Source: Puccinellia tenuiflora (lineage: Eukaryota > Streptophyta > Magnoliopsida > Poales > Poaceae). Taken from it: 64,000 nucleotides of DNA. The stretch lies in assembly GCA_012064385.1 (NCBI GenBank), contig QRDG01000533.1, forward strand, positions 773,651 to 837,650, written 5' to 3'. The notes beneath the pieces are model-generated. The model made no database searches and was not told the origin of the DNA. It worked only from the letters and a program-made list of their open reading frames with translations. Within the stretch, counting starts at the first letter, position 1. Every line of letters starts with the position of its first letter. A program made the position numbers and the translations under genes. Positions 9,909-21,743 of the stretch are shown piece by piece.

Positions 9909-12900
9909 TGACCAGGAGAGGTACACCTATGAGAAAATGCTGGATGGCCCTTGCTGCTATCACACCAGGCACCCCAGCAGACCGGCTCAACATTCGACCC
10001 GGGACTGCGATTGGAACAAGCGCAAGCCAGTAACTGCTGGTCCGACATCCAGACCTGCACCTCTCACTGGTGCAAACACTGAGCCTCTGAACACTCAGCT
10101 AAGGCAGGAAAATGTCAACCAAGTGGCAAACAACAACAACAACAACTACAACCGCAACAACAACGCCGGCCCGAGTCGGCAGAACGAGTACAGAGAACCG
10201 CATCAGAGTTACATGGTCTTTGTGACCGAGCCAACTGATAAGCAGAGCCAACACCGGCGTGCGATGGAGGTAAACGCGGTCATGCTGGCCGTGCCCAAGT
10301 TCATGTACTGGTCTGAGGATCAGATCACTTGGAGCATCAATGACCATCCAAGGGTCATGCCGAATCCCGGGGGTTATGCTCTAGTGTTGGATCCGACATT
10401 CGTCGGGCCCATCATTAATGTCAGATTCTCCAGGGTTCTTGTGGACAACGGGAGCAGCATCAACATTATGTACCGAGACACCATGGTCAAACTCGGCATA
10501 ACCGAGAATATGATGCAGCCAAGCAGAACTACCTTTCATGGTATTGTACCAGGTGTCTCGCATGCGCCAATGGGCACCGTTTGGGTCGACGTTGCCTTCG
10601 GCGACAAAAGCAACTGCGGGACTGAGAGTCTGCTGTTTGAGGTTGTGGACCTCGAAAGCCCGTATCATGCACTACTCGGTAGGCCAGCACTCGCCAAGTT
10701 CATGGCGTCAACTCATGTGGCTTACCTGAAGATGAAACTTCCGGGACCAAATGGTGTCATCACCATCTCGGGAGACTATAAGCGTTCAATGGAGTGTGCC
10801 TCGGCCGGGTCTTGTCTGGCCGAGTCTTTGGTGATTGCTACGGAGAAGAAGAGAATTCTTGAAGTGGTGGCTCTGGCCCAGTCTGCTCAACTCGGCATGC
10901 CGAGTCCAGCTAACCCGCAGCAGACTGCAACCTTTCAGGCGGCAAAGGAGTCCAAGAAAGTTGGAGTTGATGAGTCTAACCCGGACCACACTGTCATCAT
11001 CGGTGTCGGGTTGGACAGCAAATAGGAAAGCGAGCTCATCCACTTCCTCTGTGAGAATCGGGATATCTTTGCATGGTCCAGTCAGGATCTGCCGGGTGTT
11101 CCGAGGGAGTTGGCTGAGCACTCATTGCATGTTAGGCCAGATGCTAGGCCAGTGAAACAACCGACACGACGTCTTGCCGAAGGAAGAAGGAAGGCTGTTG
11201 GTGACGAGTTAGCCAAGTTACTCACATCAAATGTTGTTGTAGAAGTGAAGTACCCGGACTGGTTGGCTAACCCGGTCCTGGTAGAAAAGAAAAAAGATGA
11301 TCCGAATGCTGCCACTGTCTGGCGCATGTGTGTTGACTACACACACCTGAACAAGGCATGTCCTAAAGATCCATTCCCGCTGCCCCGGATCGATCAAGTG
11401 ATCGACTCCACGGCCGGGTGTGAACTACTCTAGTTTGTAGATGCGTATTCTGGTTTTCACCAGATACCGTTGAACCCTGATGATCAAATAAAGAGTGCCT
11501 TTATCACCCCGTACGGGGCTTATTGCTATCGTGTTATGTGTTTTGGCTTGAGAAATGCTGGCGCTACTTATCAGCGTTGTATGCAAAAATGTCTGCATGA
11601 CCAGATAGGCAAAATTGTGCAGGTGTATGTCGACGACATAGTCATTAAAACTAAAGAAAAACACACACTGCTGGATGACCTTAGGGAGACATTCGCAAAC
11701 TTGCGGAAATTCCGACTTAAGCTTAATCCGGATAAATGTACATTTGGTGTACCAGCAGGAAAGTTACTCGGTTTCCTCGTGTCTAGCCGAGGTATCGAGG
11801 CAAACCCGACTAAGATCCGGGCGATAGAAAATATGAAATTGCCGAGATGCCTCCGAGATGTCCAGAAATTTACCGGGTGTTTGGCTTCTCTGAGTCGTTT
11901 CCTAGGTCAGTTGGGAGAAAAGGCCTTGCCCTTGTACCAGCTAATGAAAAAATCGGACAGGTTTAACTGGACTCCGCAAGCGGATGCGGCGTTTCATGAG
12001 CTGAAAGTGATGTTGGCTACTGCGCCGATACTGGCTTCGCCACTACCGAGAGAACCTATGTTGCTCTACATTGCGGCCACTAACCGGGTCGTTAGTGTCG
12101 TAGTGGTGGTGGAGCGAGAAGAAGAAGGAGCTACCGTGCAGATGCCGGTGTATTATTTGAGTGAGGTGCTCTCCGCATCAAAACAAAATTACCCTCACTA
12201 TCAGAAAATGACTTATGGTGTCTATATGGCGGCCAAGAAACTAAAGCATTACTTTCAGGAGCACCCCATAACTGTTGTAAGTGCGGCCCCTGTGTCAGAA
12301 ATCCTTGGCAACAAGGATGCCAGCGGCCGAGTTGACAAATGGGCTATTGAGCTCGCAGCGTACACGCGGCAGTATGCAAGAAGAGATACCATCAAATCTC
12401 AAGCAGTGGCGGATTTCCTTGTGGATTGGGCCGAGATGGAGTATGAGCCGTCCCTGCCGGACTCCAACTACTGGAGAATGCATTTTGACGGGTCCAAGGT
12501 AAAGGAGGGCCTGGGAGCTGGCGTAGTTCTCACCTCGCCAAAGCGAGATCAGCTGAAATATGTGTTGCAAGTCCATTTTGCGGCATCTAACAATGTCGCC
12601 GAGTATGAAGCACTGATTCATGGACTCAAGGTGGCCAAGGAAATCGGAATTCGCCGGATCATCTGTTATGGTGACTCGGATCTGGTGATTCAGCAAACAT
12701 CAGGCAACTGGGATGCCCTAGATGCCAACATGGCGGCATACCGGTTCCATGTCCAGGAGATTTCAGGATTCTTTGATGGGTGCGAGTTCACTCACATTCG
12801 GCGGACAGATAATGAAATTGCTGACATGCTGTCCAAGATTGGGTCATATCGGCAGGCCATTCCGCCCGGGGTATCACTGGAGCATCTTCGCAAGCCATCA

Positions 12901-14481
12901 ATCAAGCCTTCACCCGAGTCAGAATCGATATTCATCCCGGGTAATCCGGAACCCGACGTCGTCCCGATGGACGTGGATGTCGGGAGCAAGCATCAGGGCT
13001 CGGGGACTGTTGCGCAGGACCCGGGGACTTCCATGGATGTTAAGTACATTCAGCAGGACTCGGCGACTACGCTGGAAAATTGGAAAGCCGCTTGGCGGAA
13101 CTCGGGGACTCCATGGGAGGACTCGGGAACTCACCAGCCTATGTCGGGCGTGGTGATGTCGGTTGATGCAATGGAAATCGACGAGCCTGTACTCGGCACT
13201 CGCCCTGTACCGGCATGGGCGCAACCCATCATGACATTCATGTTGGATGGTACCCTATCGAGTGATGAGGTCTCGGCCAGACAAATTCAGAGGCGGTCCA
13301 AATCCTTCACAATCATCAATCGTGAGATGTACAAGAGAAGTGTGACCACTGTGCTTCAGCGCTGTGTCGAACCAGAAGAAGGAGAAAGGATTCTCCGAGA
13401 TATCCATCAGGGAGAATGCGGTCATCACGCTTCTTCCCGAGCTATAGTGGCTAAAGCATTCCGATATGGGTTCTACTGGCCCAGTGCTTTGCAGCAAGCA
13501 GAGGACATTGTCCGGAAATGTGAAGGATGTCAGAGGTTTGCTCACAAGATTCATATGCCGGCATCAGCTCTTAAGACTATTCCCATCACTTGGCCATTTG
13601 CAGTGTGGTGTCTGGATATGGTGGGACCGTTTAAACCAGCCCGAGGTAACATGACTCACATCCTGGTGCTGGTGGACAAGTTCACCAAGTGGATCGAGGT
13701 GAAGCCAATTAGAAAGTGCGATGGCCGCACAGCCGTATCATTCCTGAAGGATATTATCCTGAGATATGGTCACCCGCATAGCATTATCACGGATAATGGC
13801 ACCAATTTCGCAGAGGGAGCCTTTGCTCGGTTTTGCCAGGAAAAGAGAATCCGGCTAGACTTAGCATCGGTTGCACATCCGCAGTCCAGTGGACAAGTGG
13901 AAAGATCAAACGCCCTAGTCTTATCCGGCGTCAAACATCGGTTGATTGAGCCACTGTTGCGTGCTCCGGGTTGCTGGCTGGATGAGATTCCGGCAGTACT
14001 GTGGAGTCTAAGGACTACACCGAATCGCTCCACTAGCTATACGCCATTCTTCCTGGTTTATGGAGCAGAGGCAGTTCTGCCAACCGACATAGAGCATGAC
14101 TCGCCAAGAGTCGCATTATATACCGAGTCAGAGGCAAAGGAAGCCCGAGAAAATGACGTCGATTTGCTCGAGGAAGCACGAGAATTGGCATTGTCCAAGT
14201 CGGCAATTTATCAGCAAAATCTCCGACGCTATCATAGCCGGAAAGTAAATCCTCGCAAGTTCCGAGAGGAGGACCTGGTGCTTAGGCTTGTGCAGCGCAC
14301 TGCTGGAATGCACAAGCTATCACCTCCCTGGGAGGGGCCGTTTATTGTGAGCAAGGCTTTGAACAATGATGCATATTATCTTATTGATGCTCAGGCACAT
14401 GTGAAGAACAGGATGGATAGATCCGGAGAGGAGACCAAACGATTTTGGAATGTAGCTCTTCTTCGCCCTTTTTACTCTTAA

Positions 14482-14598
14482 GGGCTCACTGTATGTATCT
14501 CGAAACTCTGAAATGAAATGTCGGCACCCCGAAATGAAACTCGAGGACTGCCTTGCTATGAATTTTGTGTTGTATGCATGTTTATCTCTATTTCCTGT
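14482..14598 (+). other. post-pol non-coding segment of G2
   Basis: Short non-coding stretch between the polyprotein stop and the first tandem unit. Nothing specific is visible. Confidence 0.4.
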
Positions 14599-15170
14599 AT
14601 GTCGGATGGCTCCAAAAATCGTGCTTCCATGTTTGCAAGTATTGTATGCTATGTTTTTGTGATTTTGTGACCCGAATGCCAAAAAACCCATGAAAGGTAG
14701 GCAAGGGCAGAGATTGCAAGGGATAGTAAACAAGAAAACAGACTCGGGGACTCGGTCCAGGAGCGATTCAGTTTTCTTTTGTTTTCCTTTTGTTTATGTC
14801 GGATGGCTCTAGACCAGGTCTCAAAGTTTTGAGTATTGTATGCTATGTTTTTGTGATTTTGTGACCCGACTGCCTAAGAAACCATAAATGGTAGGCAAGG
14901 GCAGAGATTGCAAGGGGTAGTACACAAGAAAACAAACTCGGGGACTCGGCCCAAGTGCGATTTGGCACAAGTTGTTTCATTCCTACCTTTTATGTCGGAT
15001 GATTGTGAGCTTTGACTCAAGGTTTCTTAGTATTGTATGCCGTATCTCGGTAATCTTGTGACTCGACTGTCAAGAAACCGAGAGAGGTAGACAAGAGCAG
15101 AGGTTGCAAAGTATGGTAAACAAGAAAATAAACTCGGGGACTCGGTTCAGAATGATCCGGCATAATAAGT
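14599..15170 (+). repeat. three ~197-bp tandem repeats in the 3' region of G2
   Basis: Units start at 14599, 14796 and 14992 with ATGTCGGATG. All three contain AGTATTGTATGC, GTAGGCAAG/GTAGACAAG GCAGAG, and AACTCGGGGACTCGG or a close variant. The last core holds TCGGGGACT, which is identical to nine bases of this family's polypurine tract (CTTCGGGGACTAA before 21744). This is the same position in the element as the repeats of G1. Confidence 0.85.
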
Positions 15171-15303
15171 AAATTATGCTAAAATTGTGCAAAGTAAAAG
15201 AACCAAGTACCAGAACTTAAAAGCTAAAGGTTATATTACATTTGCACCCGGCATTCCGGGGATTTGATGGTTTCAGTTTTTTCTAAGTCTAGGTAGCAGA
15301 GCA

Positions 15304-16891
15304 TCAGCTACTTGGAGCAGAGGGAGCGGCATCGGTCTTGGCCGGTTCTGAGGTCGAGACTTCGGTGGAATCCTTGGTTGCAGGGGCCGGAGCGGTACCT
15401 GTGGCTGTGTCGGGAGGAGTGTCGGCTTGGATTTCCTCATCGACTTGTTCTTCGTCCTCTTCTTCGTCCTCACCGTCGACTTCAATTTCCTCTGTTTGAG
15501 GAACCCGCTCACCCGGGACAAAGCTGTGCACCGGAGCATATTGGAAGAGGGAGTGAGCCAGCTCTTGGCGACGCCGGATGAGTTCCGGGTCAGAGAGCCA
15601 CTTCGATCCGTCATGCACGGTCTTCAGCATCTCGAGGTCGAGTTCCTCGTACCAAGACAGCACATAGGTTAAGGCCTCGTCTGCGCCAACTCGGGCGGCG
15701 GATGATCGCCACTTATCAAGCCTTTCCTCGGAGGCCATCAGGCACTTGGCCAATTCATCAACAATTGCAGGGGCCTCGCACCCGGGCCAGAGAACATTGT
15801 AGACCCGGATCGCAGAGGTGAGGAGACTCATCCCGATAGCCCTCATCGGTACCAAGCGCGCCTTCAGGGCCACCAAGTGAGTATCCATATCCCAATCGGA
15901 CGAGATCGGGCCATCTTGGATTTTCTCGAACCGGTGCTCTCCAGCGCTCTTGTCCGCGACGGCCTTGGTGTGGGCGAAGCGTTCTGAATAGGGAATGGCT
16001 AACGCCGAGGTAAGTCACATAAGGATAAAAGTGAGAAATTGAATAAAGGCAGAAGGAGAAGGGGCTTACTGTCCATCTCGGAGTTAATGCTGGAGATGTC
16101 CACCAGCCACTTCGCAATCTTTGTCTTCAGAGCTCAGAGATCGCTCTTAGCCGAGGTTGCCTCTGATTTGGATTCTTCAAGAGATTCCTTGAGCTTCCGA
16201 GTCTCCTCTTCTCGGAGATGTTTCTCTGTGGCTGCGTTCTTCTCCAACTCGGCGGCTCGACCCCGAGATTTCTCCAGCTCGGCTTTCAGCCGAGACACCT
16301 CCTCCTGCTCTTTCTTCAGCTCAGCCTGGTGCGCAAGCTCGCGCTCCTTCTGTGCGGTTGTGCCGAGGTAGCTGATGTCAGAATGAGAAAACTAATGCAA
16401 GTGCAAGTTGAAAGGCAAAATATGGCTTACTCTCGATTTCCGAGATCCGTTTCTCCAATCCTTCGGCCTTGAACGCCGAGTCAGCTACTTGGTCCAGCTT
16501 GGCCCGGAGCAGCTTGAACTTGTCGGAGAGCACCTTGTGCTCCAGCAGCAGCTTGCGGTGCAGTTGTGTGCGCTTGGTCATGCAAGCCTGAAAAGAAGAA
16601 ATGTAGTATTGTTGATGAAGATTTAGGCCGAGTTACCCTTACTCAACCGAGTCAGCTTTACTCGGCCAAGCCGCAGTTACTCGACCCGAATCTCGGGGAC
16701 TGGGGATGGATAATATCTACATTAAAGAAGTAAACCGAGTTATATTTACTCGGCACAACTTACCGCAGCTGCTTGGTCGGCTGCGAGAAGGGAAGCTTTG
16801 GCTGCGGACATCTTTTGAGCCACCAGACTCGGCCCCGCCGGGTGTTCGGAGACGATTTGGCCCACGGGTGACTTCGAGCTAACTTGTCGTG
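15304..16891 (-). pseudogene. 3' part of the spliced antisense gene of G2
   Basis: The same kind of gene as at 930-4940, cut at its 5' side by the sequence starting at 16892. Exons that fit: from beyond 16891 to 16764, 16587-16431, 16371-16070 and 15983-15304. Exon 1 (visible part) reads ...VSEHPAGPSLVAQKMSAAK..., and the next two are strongly coiled-coil (for example HRKLLLEHKVLSDKFKLLRAKL and KEQEEVSRLKAELEKSRGRAAELEKN). The last exon has a helical part with VDELAKCL...ERLDKWRSS, comparable with VDELSRAPGYMRMWKQSS in G1, and an acidic, Pro/Thr/Ala-rich tail. Lesions: TGA at 16136-16134, and the phases of the second and third exons do not match by one base. The PF04195-like first exon is missing. 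Confidence 0.7.
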
Positions 16892-19800
16892 TGTAACAAC
16901 CCATGTTTTCTATTTTTGTGTAAAATAGTTAATCATGAGCATAGCATGCATTAATTCTTGCATTAAGAAATTTATGGTACTTTAAAATAAAGGAGAAAAC
17001 CCTAAAATGACTAATTCCTTCCTTTTTTTTAAATGTGCTAAATATGTTTCTAAAATTCCAAACAAAATTATGTGGGGTCTCTCTATAATACTAGGAGACT
17101 CCATGAATTTTCTCCTTATTTTTGGAGTTGTTTAACAGCCCTTCCTAATTTTCCCAAACCCTAGGGGTTTTCCGCAAAATGTTTTTTTTCTTTTTCTTTT
17201 CTTCCTCCTTCTTCCTTCTGGCAGAGGACGAACGCCACCGCCGTGCCGCGCCACCTCCACCCCGTCTCCTTGCTTCCCTTTGCGGATAAGAACCAGGACG
17301 CCGTGGTCGTGCTTCTCTTCTCCTTTCTCTTTCCCTGGCTCGTCCTCTTCCCTAGCTCTCTCTCTTCTTCTCCGCCGCGGCCGAAACCCTAGCTCCAGCT
17401 CCGCCGCGAATCGCCGCCGCTTGCCGCCATCCTGGACTGATTCGACGTCACCACGAGGTCCGCCGCGAGCTCCTCTACCTCCCCGTCGAGTAGCCCGTGC
17501 TGGAACGCTCGGAGTCGGATAAAGAACCAGGACGCCGTCGCCGCGGGACGGAACCGTCGTCATCCGGCCTCCTGCAACCCCGCTGAGCACCTGCTCGTCC
17601 TCGGTGGTGAGCCTCTCGTGCTCATGCACCTCTTCTTCCTTTCCCCTCACTTTGGTTCGAGCTGTCGCCGCGAGCCTCCGTCCGCCGCCGCAAGCACCGT
17701 CGCCGGCCACGCCCGGTGGTCAAAATTGAGCGGCGTCGCGCCACCCGTGGTCCGCCTCGGTCTTGCGCGCCTAACGCGCCCCTCCGCGCGAGCCCTCGCG
17801 CCCTGGTCGTCGAGGTGCTCGACATGGCCACGGCCAGAGTCTGCTGACGTCATGCTGACGTCAGCGTGGCCTTTTCTTCTTTTCTGAAATTATTTTCTGT
17901 AAATGATAAATACCTGACAGTGGGCCCCGTCTGTCAGAATTTTAATCTTTTCCTACTTTACAGAAATTCAGAAAATATATTAAAATTGTAAAATTAAATC
18001 TCTTATCCTGTAATTCAGAAAAATATGAATATATATACCAAAATTGCAGAAAAATGGATCTATCTATTTATATCAAAATCATGATGATTGAACAACTCAA
18101 ATTAAGGTTTGTACTAGAATCACTAAAATGCCACTTTATTCAATTATGGGGTTTCTCCGATTACTATTCTTCGGCTCCGTTTTAAAATGGGAATATCTTG
18201 TGTAGGTTCCTAAATTATTGTAATTGCAACTCATCATGTCATCATTTTGTATGCGCATTGCATCGATGCCATGTTGAATGTTTGTTGTCGTTTTTTCCGG
18301 TGCTTCGTTTTTCTCCGGTAGGACGAGTCCGAGTTCGAGAATTCCGAAGTGAAGATTAGCACCACCAACGACGAATGCACGGATATTGACGACAAATGGC
18401 GAATACTGATCATCAATAATCAAGTCAAGTAGAAGACCCACCAACTTTATATTTTCTGTTATCGCTCAATAAGGCAAGCACAACCCCTTCTTCTAGCTGC
18501 TCCCATATTTTCAAGTATATTATGAGCATCATATCGGTTCCAAAGCTTTTGGTCGATAGGTAGAGTCAACCTATCTTGCATGTTCCCCTTGTCTATAGTA
18601 CTTGTTTATCCATCCTAGCATGATTAGGGTTGCTTGTGTGTCGCCAGAGCCCTATATATGTTCATGCTTAGCCTGCTTAGTTATGATCTGATCCGTCATG
18701 TCGATGTATCAGCAATACGAATGAATCTAAGCTGCAGGTGGATATCGAGGATTTTTATGATGGACATGTTAATTCGACTAAAAGGCTTGGACAATGAGGC
18801 CCACGGTGGAATGTGGTGGGTTGTCTTGTTCTTGCCGCCCTAGGACCTCTTGTGCTTATCGCTTGAACCAAGACCAAGAGTAACAACACACGCGGGCCCT
18901 TGAACCCCGCTCGGTGTTTTTGTTTAGGTGTGCCGTAGGACACGTGTTTTGGCGTGTTTCCATTTGCGAGTGTGTGGAAAAATGTTTTGAAGAAAAGATA
19001 GGTCGTGTCTGGGGACAAGCGAAGGACGAACTGATCTTGGTCCCCACCACAGAAATAGGGACCGTCAGGAGATGGCCATCTCTTGTTAATGGCGGAATGG
19101 CCCTATTTGGGTTGGCTTATGGGCACATCTAGGCAACCTAAGAGTCGTGGTCAACACCCCTCTGCGGCACCCTCGGAAGTGTGCTATCGAGTGGCATTAA
19201 GAGTCGGTTGGCACGTGTGGACCAAATGTACACCCCTGCATGGATAAATCTATTCGAATATCCGTGTCCACGGTTAAGGACGACTTGGGTCTTGCTGTTG
19301 AATAGATGACAACTTGAACATATTCGTAAAACTGATAAACAAAGTGTGCGGGGTTGCTCCTCGAGGGTGAGTCGAGGGAGTGATCCTAGTAGAGCAGGTG
19401 CAGCGATGTTGATTCTGGTGGTTTCAAAGATGATCGAAGGAGATAAAGGTGTTCTCTTATCCCTTTTACAAAACTTTGAGTAGACGGACTTCTACTTCGC
19501 CTCCCTCTATTGAAAAGTTGGCTTACGCAAAATTAGACCACAAACAGCTTCTAACTTATGCATTATCGTAACGGGTTATAGTCTTGCTGAGTTCCGTACT
19601 CAGGCCTGCCGCTACCTTATTTTTTGACAGAGATGAAGATACCATCGATGGAGATTTATGCGTGGACATCGACGAGTAGTTTGGGGTTCCCAGGTAGCAG
19701 CCTGGAATCTGTAGTGTGGGACGTCACCGTTGCTTATTTCTGGCCTCTTAGGCCTTTTGTTAATCTTGTTGAATAGCAACATAATTGCCTTCCGTTGTAT

Positions 19801-19911
19801 GATGTAATGTTGGTCGTGTGACCTCTGCGTGTATTTTGCTATCTTACTCTAATAAGAGTTGTATATTTTGGCTTCTTATCGTAGAGTCACTGCCCTGTAC
19901 CGGTTGTTACA
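16892..19911. repeat. 3.0-kb LTR-like unit (TGTAACAACC...GGTTGTTACA)
   Basis: The unit starts TGTAACAACC and ends GGTTGTTACA, a 10-bp terminal inverted repeat with TG...CA ends, as in a long LTR. It contains no long protein-coding frame. A GC-rich part (about 17190-17830) looks like a leader, followed by AT-rich sequence and a gene-tail-like 3' part. The flanking five bases (TCGTG on the left, ACCTC on the right) do not match, so it is not a simple solo LTR insertion. On the minus strand the right flank reads GGGAGAGGT before TGTAAC, which could be a purine tract, so it could also be the 3' LTR of a truncated element on the minus strand. Family not recognised. Confidence 0.5.
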
Positions 19912-20361
19912 ACCTCTCCCGTGCATGATGCATGTATGGATATAAAGTGCACGGTGAGAGGAAAGGTTCTTGGGCTCTTTGTTATGCGTTTGGCTATGCC
20001 CGTGTTATGGCTTAGCCGAGGGGTTTGTGGTGCCCGATGATCCATTCCGAGCCCGCCTGCCGATGTTTACTCGGCCTGGGAGTGGTAAACCCAGTAACCT
20101 CGGCTACGTAGCATGACCAGTGACACATAGCATTTCTGTATAACTCTGAGGCGAGTCCGACAGCTTAACAAGGTCCTAGGAGTCTTTGTTATGCATTTTG
20201 GTTATGATTAGATGTGCTAGTCTTCGAGGGGTTTTGTGTAACCGGTGTTTCCGGCACGCCTATGATGAAATGCCGCCTGGGATTGGTACCCCCAGTAACT
20301 CTCGAATATCATGTCTAACAGCATATACACTTATGTATAACCCTGAATCCGGGGGTCGCGA
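19912..20361. repeat. two diverged ~207-bp tandem units, unassigned
   Basis: TCTTTGTTATG begins corresponding stretches at 19976 and 20183, and both units share GAGGGGTTT(T)GTG, CCGCCTGGGA(T/G)TGGTA and CCCAGTAAC...TCG. A near-palindrome (19913-19925 against 19948-19961, CCTCTCCCGTGCA / TGCACGGTGAGAGG) precedes them. No coding frame. It may be internal sequence of the element that owns the LTR-like unit to its left. Confidence 0.5.
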
Positions 20362-21246
20362 CATCGTGGTGGTGTCACGGCAGATGCCATAGGATGGCTT
20401 GATTTGTGGGGCCGATGGACGCTGGAGGCACCCGGGCAGGGCTTGCGCGCACGAAACACGCACACAAAGAACACAACACACGGTTTTACCCAGGTTCGGG
20501 GCTCTCGTGGAGAGATAAAACCCCTACTCCTGCCTATATGATCGATATATATGGACTATCACTGATTACAAGCTTGCTCCTTGAGCTGTGATGGAAGAAC
20601 AGCACGATCTAGCCTCAACCGAGTCTCGAGGCCGCTTGTTGGTTCTCTACTAGCTACGAAATAAAGGCTTAAGTGTATCTGCGTGAGGCAAGTATCCGTG
20701 CAAGCGTCCCCGTAAGAGGAGCCCCTGGTGCTCCTTATAAAGGGAAGCCCAGGGCACAAGTTAGGCTGGCGTCAGAGCTGGCGTAGCCCGGACTGTAGCC
20801 ACCCGGTCCTCTGACCGCTTCCGTCCCGCGCCGTGGCACGTCCCATCTATCTCCTTCAGCACCCTGTTCCCTGGTACCAGCTTCGGTCAGCGGCGTGGAG
20901 GCATGTCACTCAGGCCAAGTGGCCTGTCCCATCGTGCAAGTGGCTCGGCTTCTGACCCGTGATTGTAGGGACAGACGTGAGCCCTTGACCATGGCCCGAG
21001 TAAACCTCCTTATCCGGCATAGGCATACCGAATATCTTGTAACTCGGTTTTGCCTTCCCTGCACACAAGAAGAACAGAGAAAGATCCGACATTAACTCGC
21101 ATGGACCGACATACAGATATGTCGGTTAGCCTGACCCGGTCAACTCCGGTGTGCCGGCTCAGTTATGTCGGTTTCAGTGATCCGGTCAACTCCGGTCAAC
21201 CCTTATATCGGCATCTTACCCATATCCGGGGGTTGCCCCCCCGACA
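20362..21246 (-). repeat. inverted LTR of the G2 family
   Basis: Read on the minus strand this begins TGTCGGGGGG, has TTTATAAGGAGC as promoter, then GAGAGCCCCGAACCTGGGTAAA, and ends near CACCACGATG, so it is a G2-family LTR in opposite orientation. It shares TCCCTACAATCACGGG with the left LTR (6660-7601), which the LTR at 21744 lacks, so it belongs to the same subfamily as the left one. The terminal CA has decayed. It is followed outward by the polypurine tract in antisense (21247-21259). Confidence 0.8.
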
Positions 21247-21743
21247 TTAGTCCCCGAAGCTGGCGCGGTCCTGCAGCCTCGGATGGAGGNACTGCCGCAC
21301 GATCGGCCACACGATGGGTTACAGAGAGCCAACGGTTGTAAAGCGGCACACCTGATCGGGCAGGACCCGAGGAGACGCGAGCAGTGCGGTCCAACCGGAC
21401 TTGAGTGCTTACATGTGCACGGTCTCCGAGGCGACCGGCGTGACGCAAGTGGCGTGGGTGCCAGTGGCACGTCCATCCGGGCGCCAGAGTCGAGGCGTTG
21501 GGCAGAGATTCTCTGCCACGTAGAGGAACCAATGACTCGGAGGAGTCGTGGGTTCTTCCTGTAAGTCGGAACGATCCGACACTAAGTCGAATATCACAAT
21601 GGGAAGCAAAGCTGCTTTCCGACATATAGATTGTTTACCGACGTATGTTATGTCGGTGATCACTTAAGAATGCTGGTGTTTCGGGTAAACCTGCCGTGGC
21701 CCTCCATCCGAGGCTGCAGGACCGCGCCAGCTTCGGGGACTAA
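21247..21743. repeat. loop with perfect 43-bp inverted repeats and the single N
   Basis: Bases 21247-21289 are the exact reverse complement of 21701-21743. Each arm joins the polypurine-tract side of a G2-family LTR, so two element 3' ends face each other across a 411-bp loop. The window's only ambiguous base, N at 21290, is the first base after the left arm. This could be a true head-to-head rearrangement or an assembly joint. The loop (21290-21700) has no defensible coding frame. Confidence 0.8.

Larger units (their letters stand above)
7573..14481 (+). pseudogene. gag-pol of Tat-type gypsy element G2, four in-frame stops
   Basis: One reading frame runs from 7573 to 14481 and is broken only by stops at 8506-8508, 8878-8880, 11023-11025 and 11431-11433. 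No frameshift is needed. Order of domains: Gag (about 9060-9560), a Cys/His cluster CCYHTRH...H....C (about 9949-10000), protease with DNGSS (about 10440), reverse transcriptase with YVDD (11625-11636), a gypsy RNase H (about 12010-12350), a second RNase H of the kind typical for Tat elements with HFDGS and YGDSD (about 12480-12840), then integrase. The integrase has an HHCC zinc motif (13400-13540) and catalytic D (13615), D (13792) and E (13900), a D,D35E spacing. The end LRRYHSRK...DLVLRLVQ matches the G1 remnant. Where the native start lies is unclear; 7573 overlaps the LTR end. Confidence 0.9.

Noticed and set aside
17132..17887. A gene at the GC-rich part of the LTR-like unit
   Set aside because: The sequence looks like a cereal gene leader, but no frame has domain-like composition and the block lies inside a unit with LTR-type ends. 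It is more likely the LTR's own leader.
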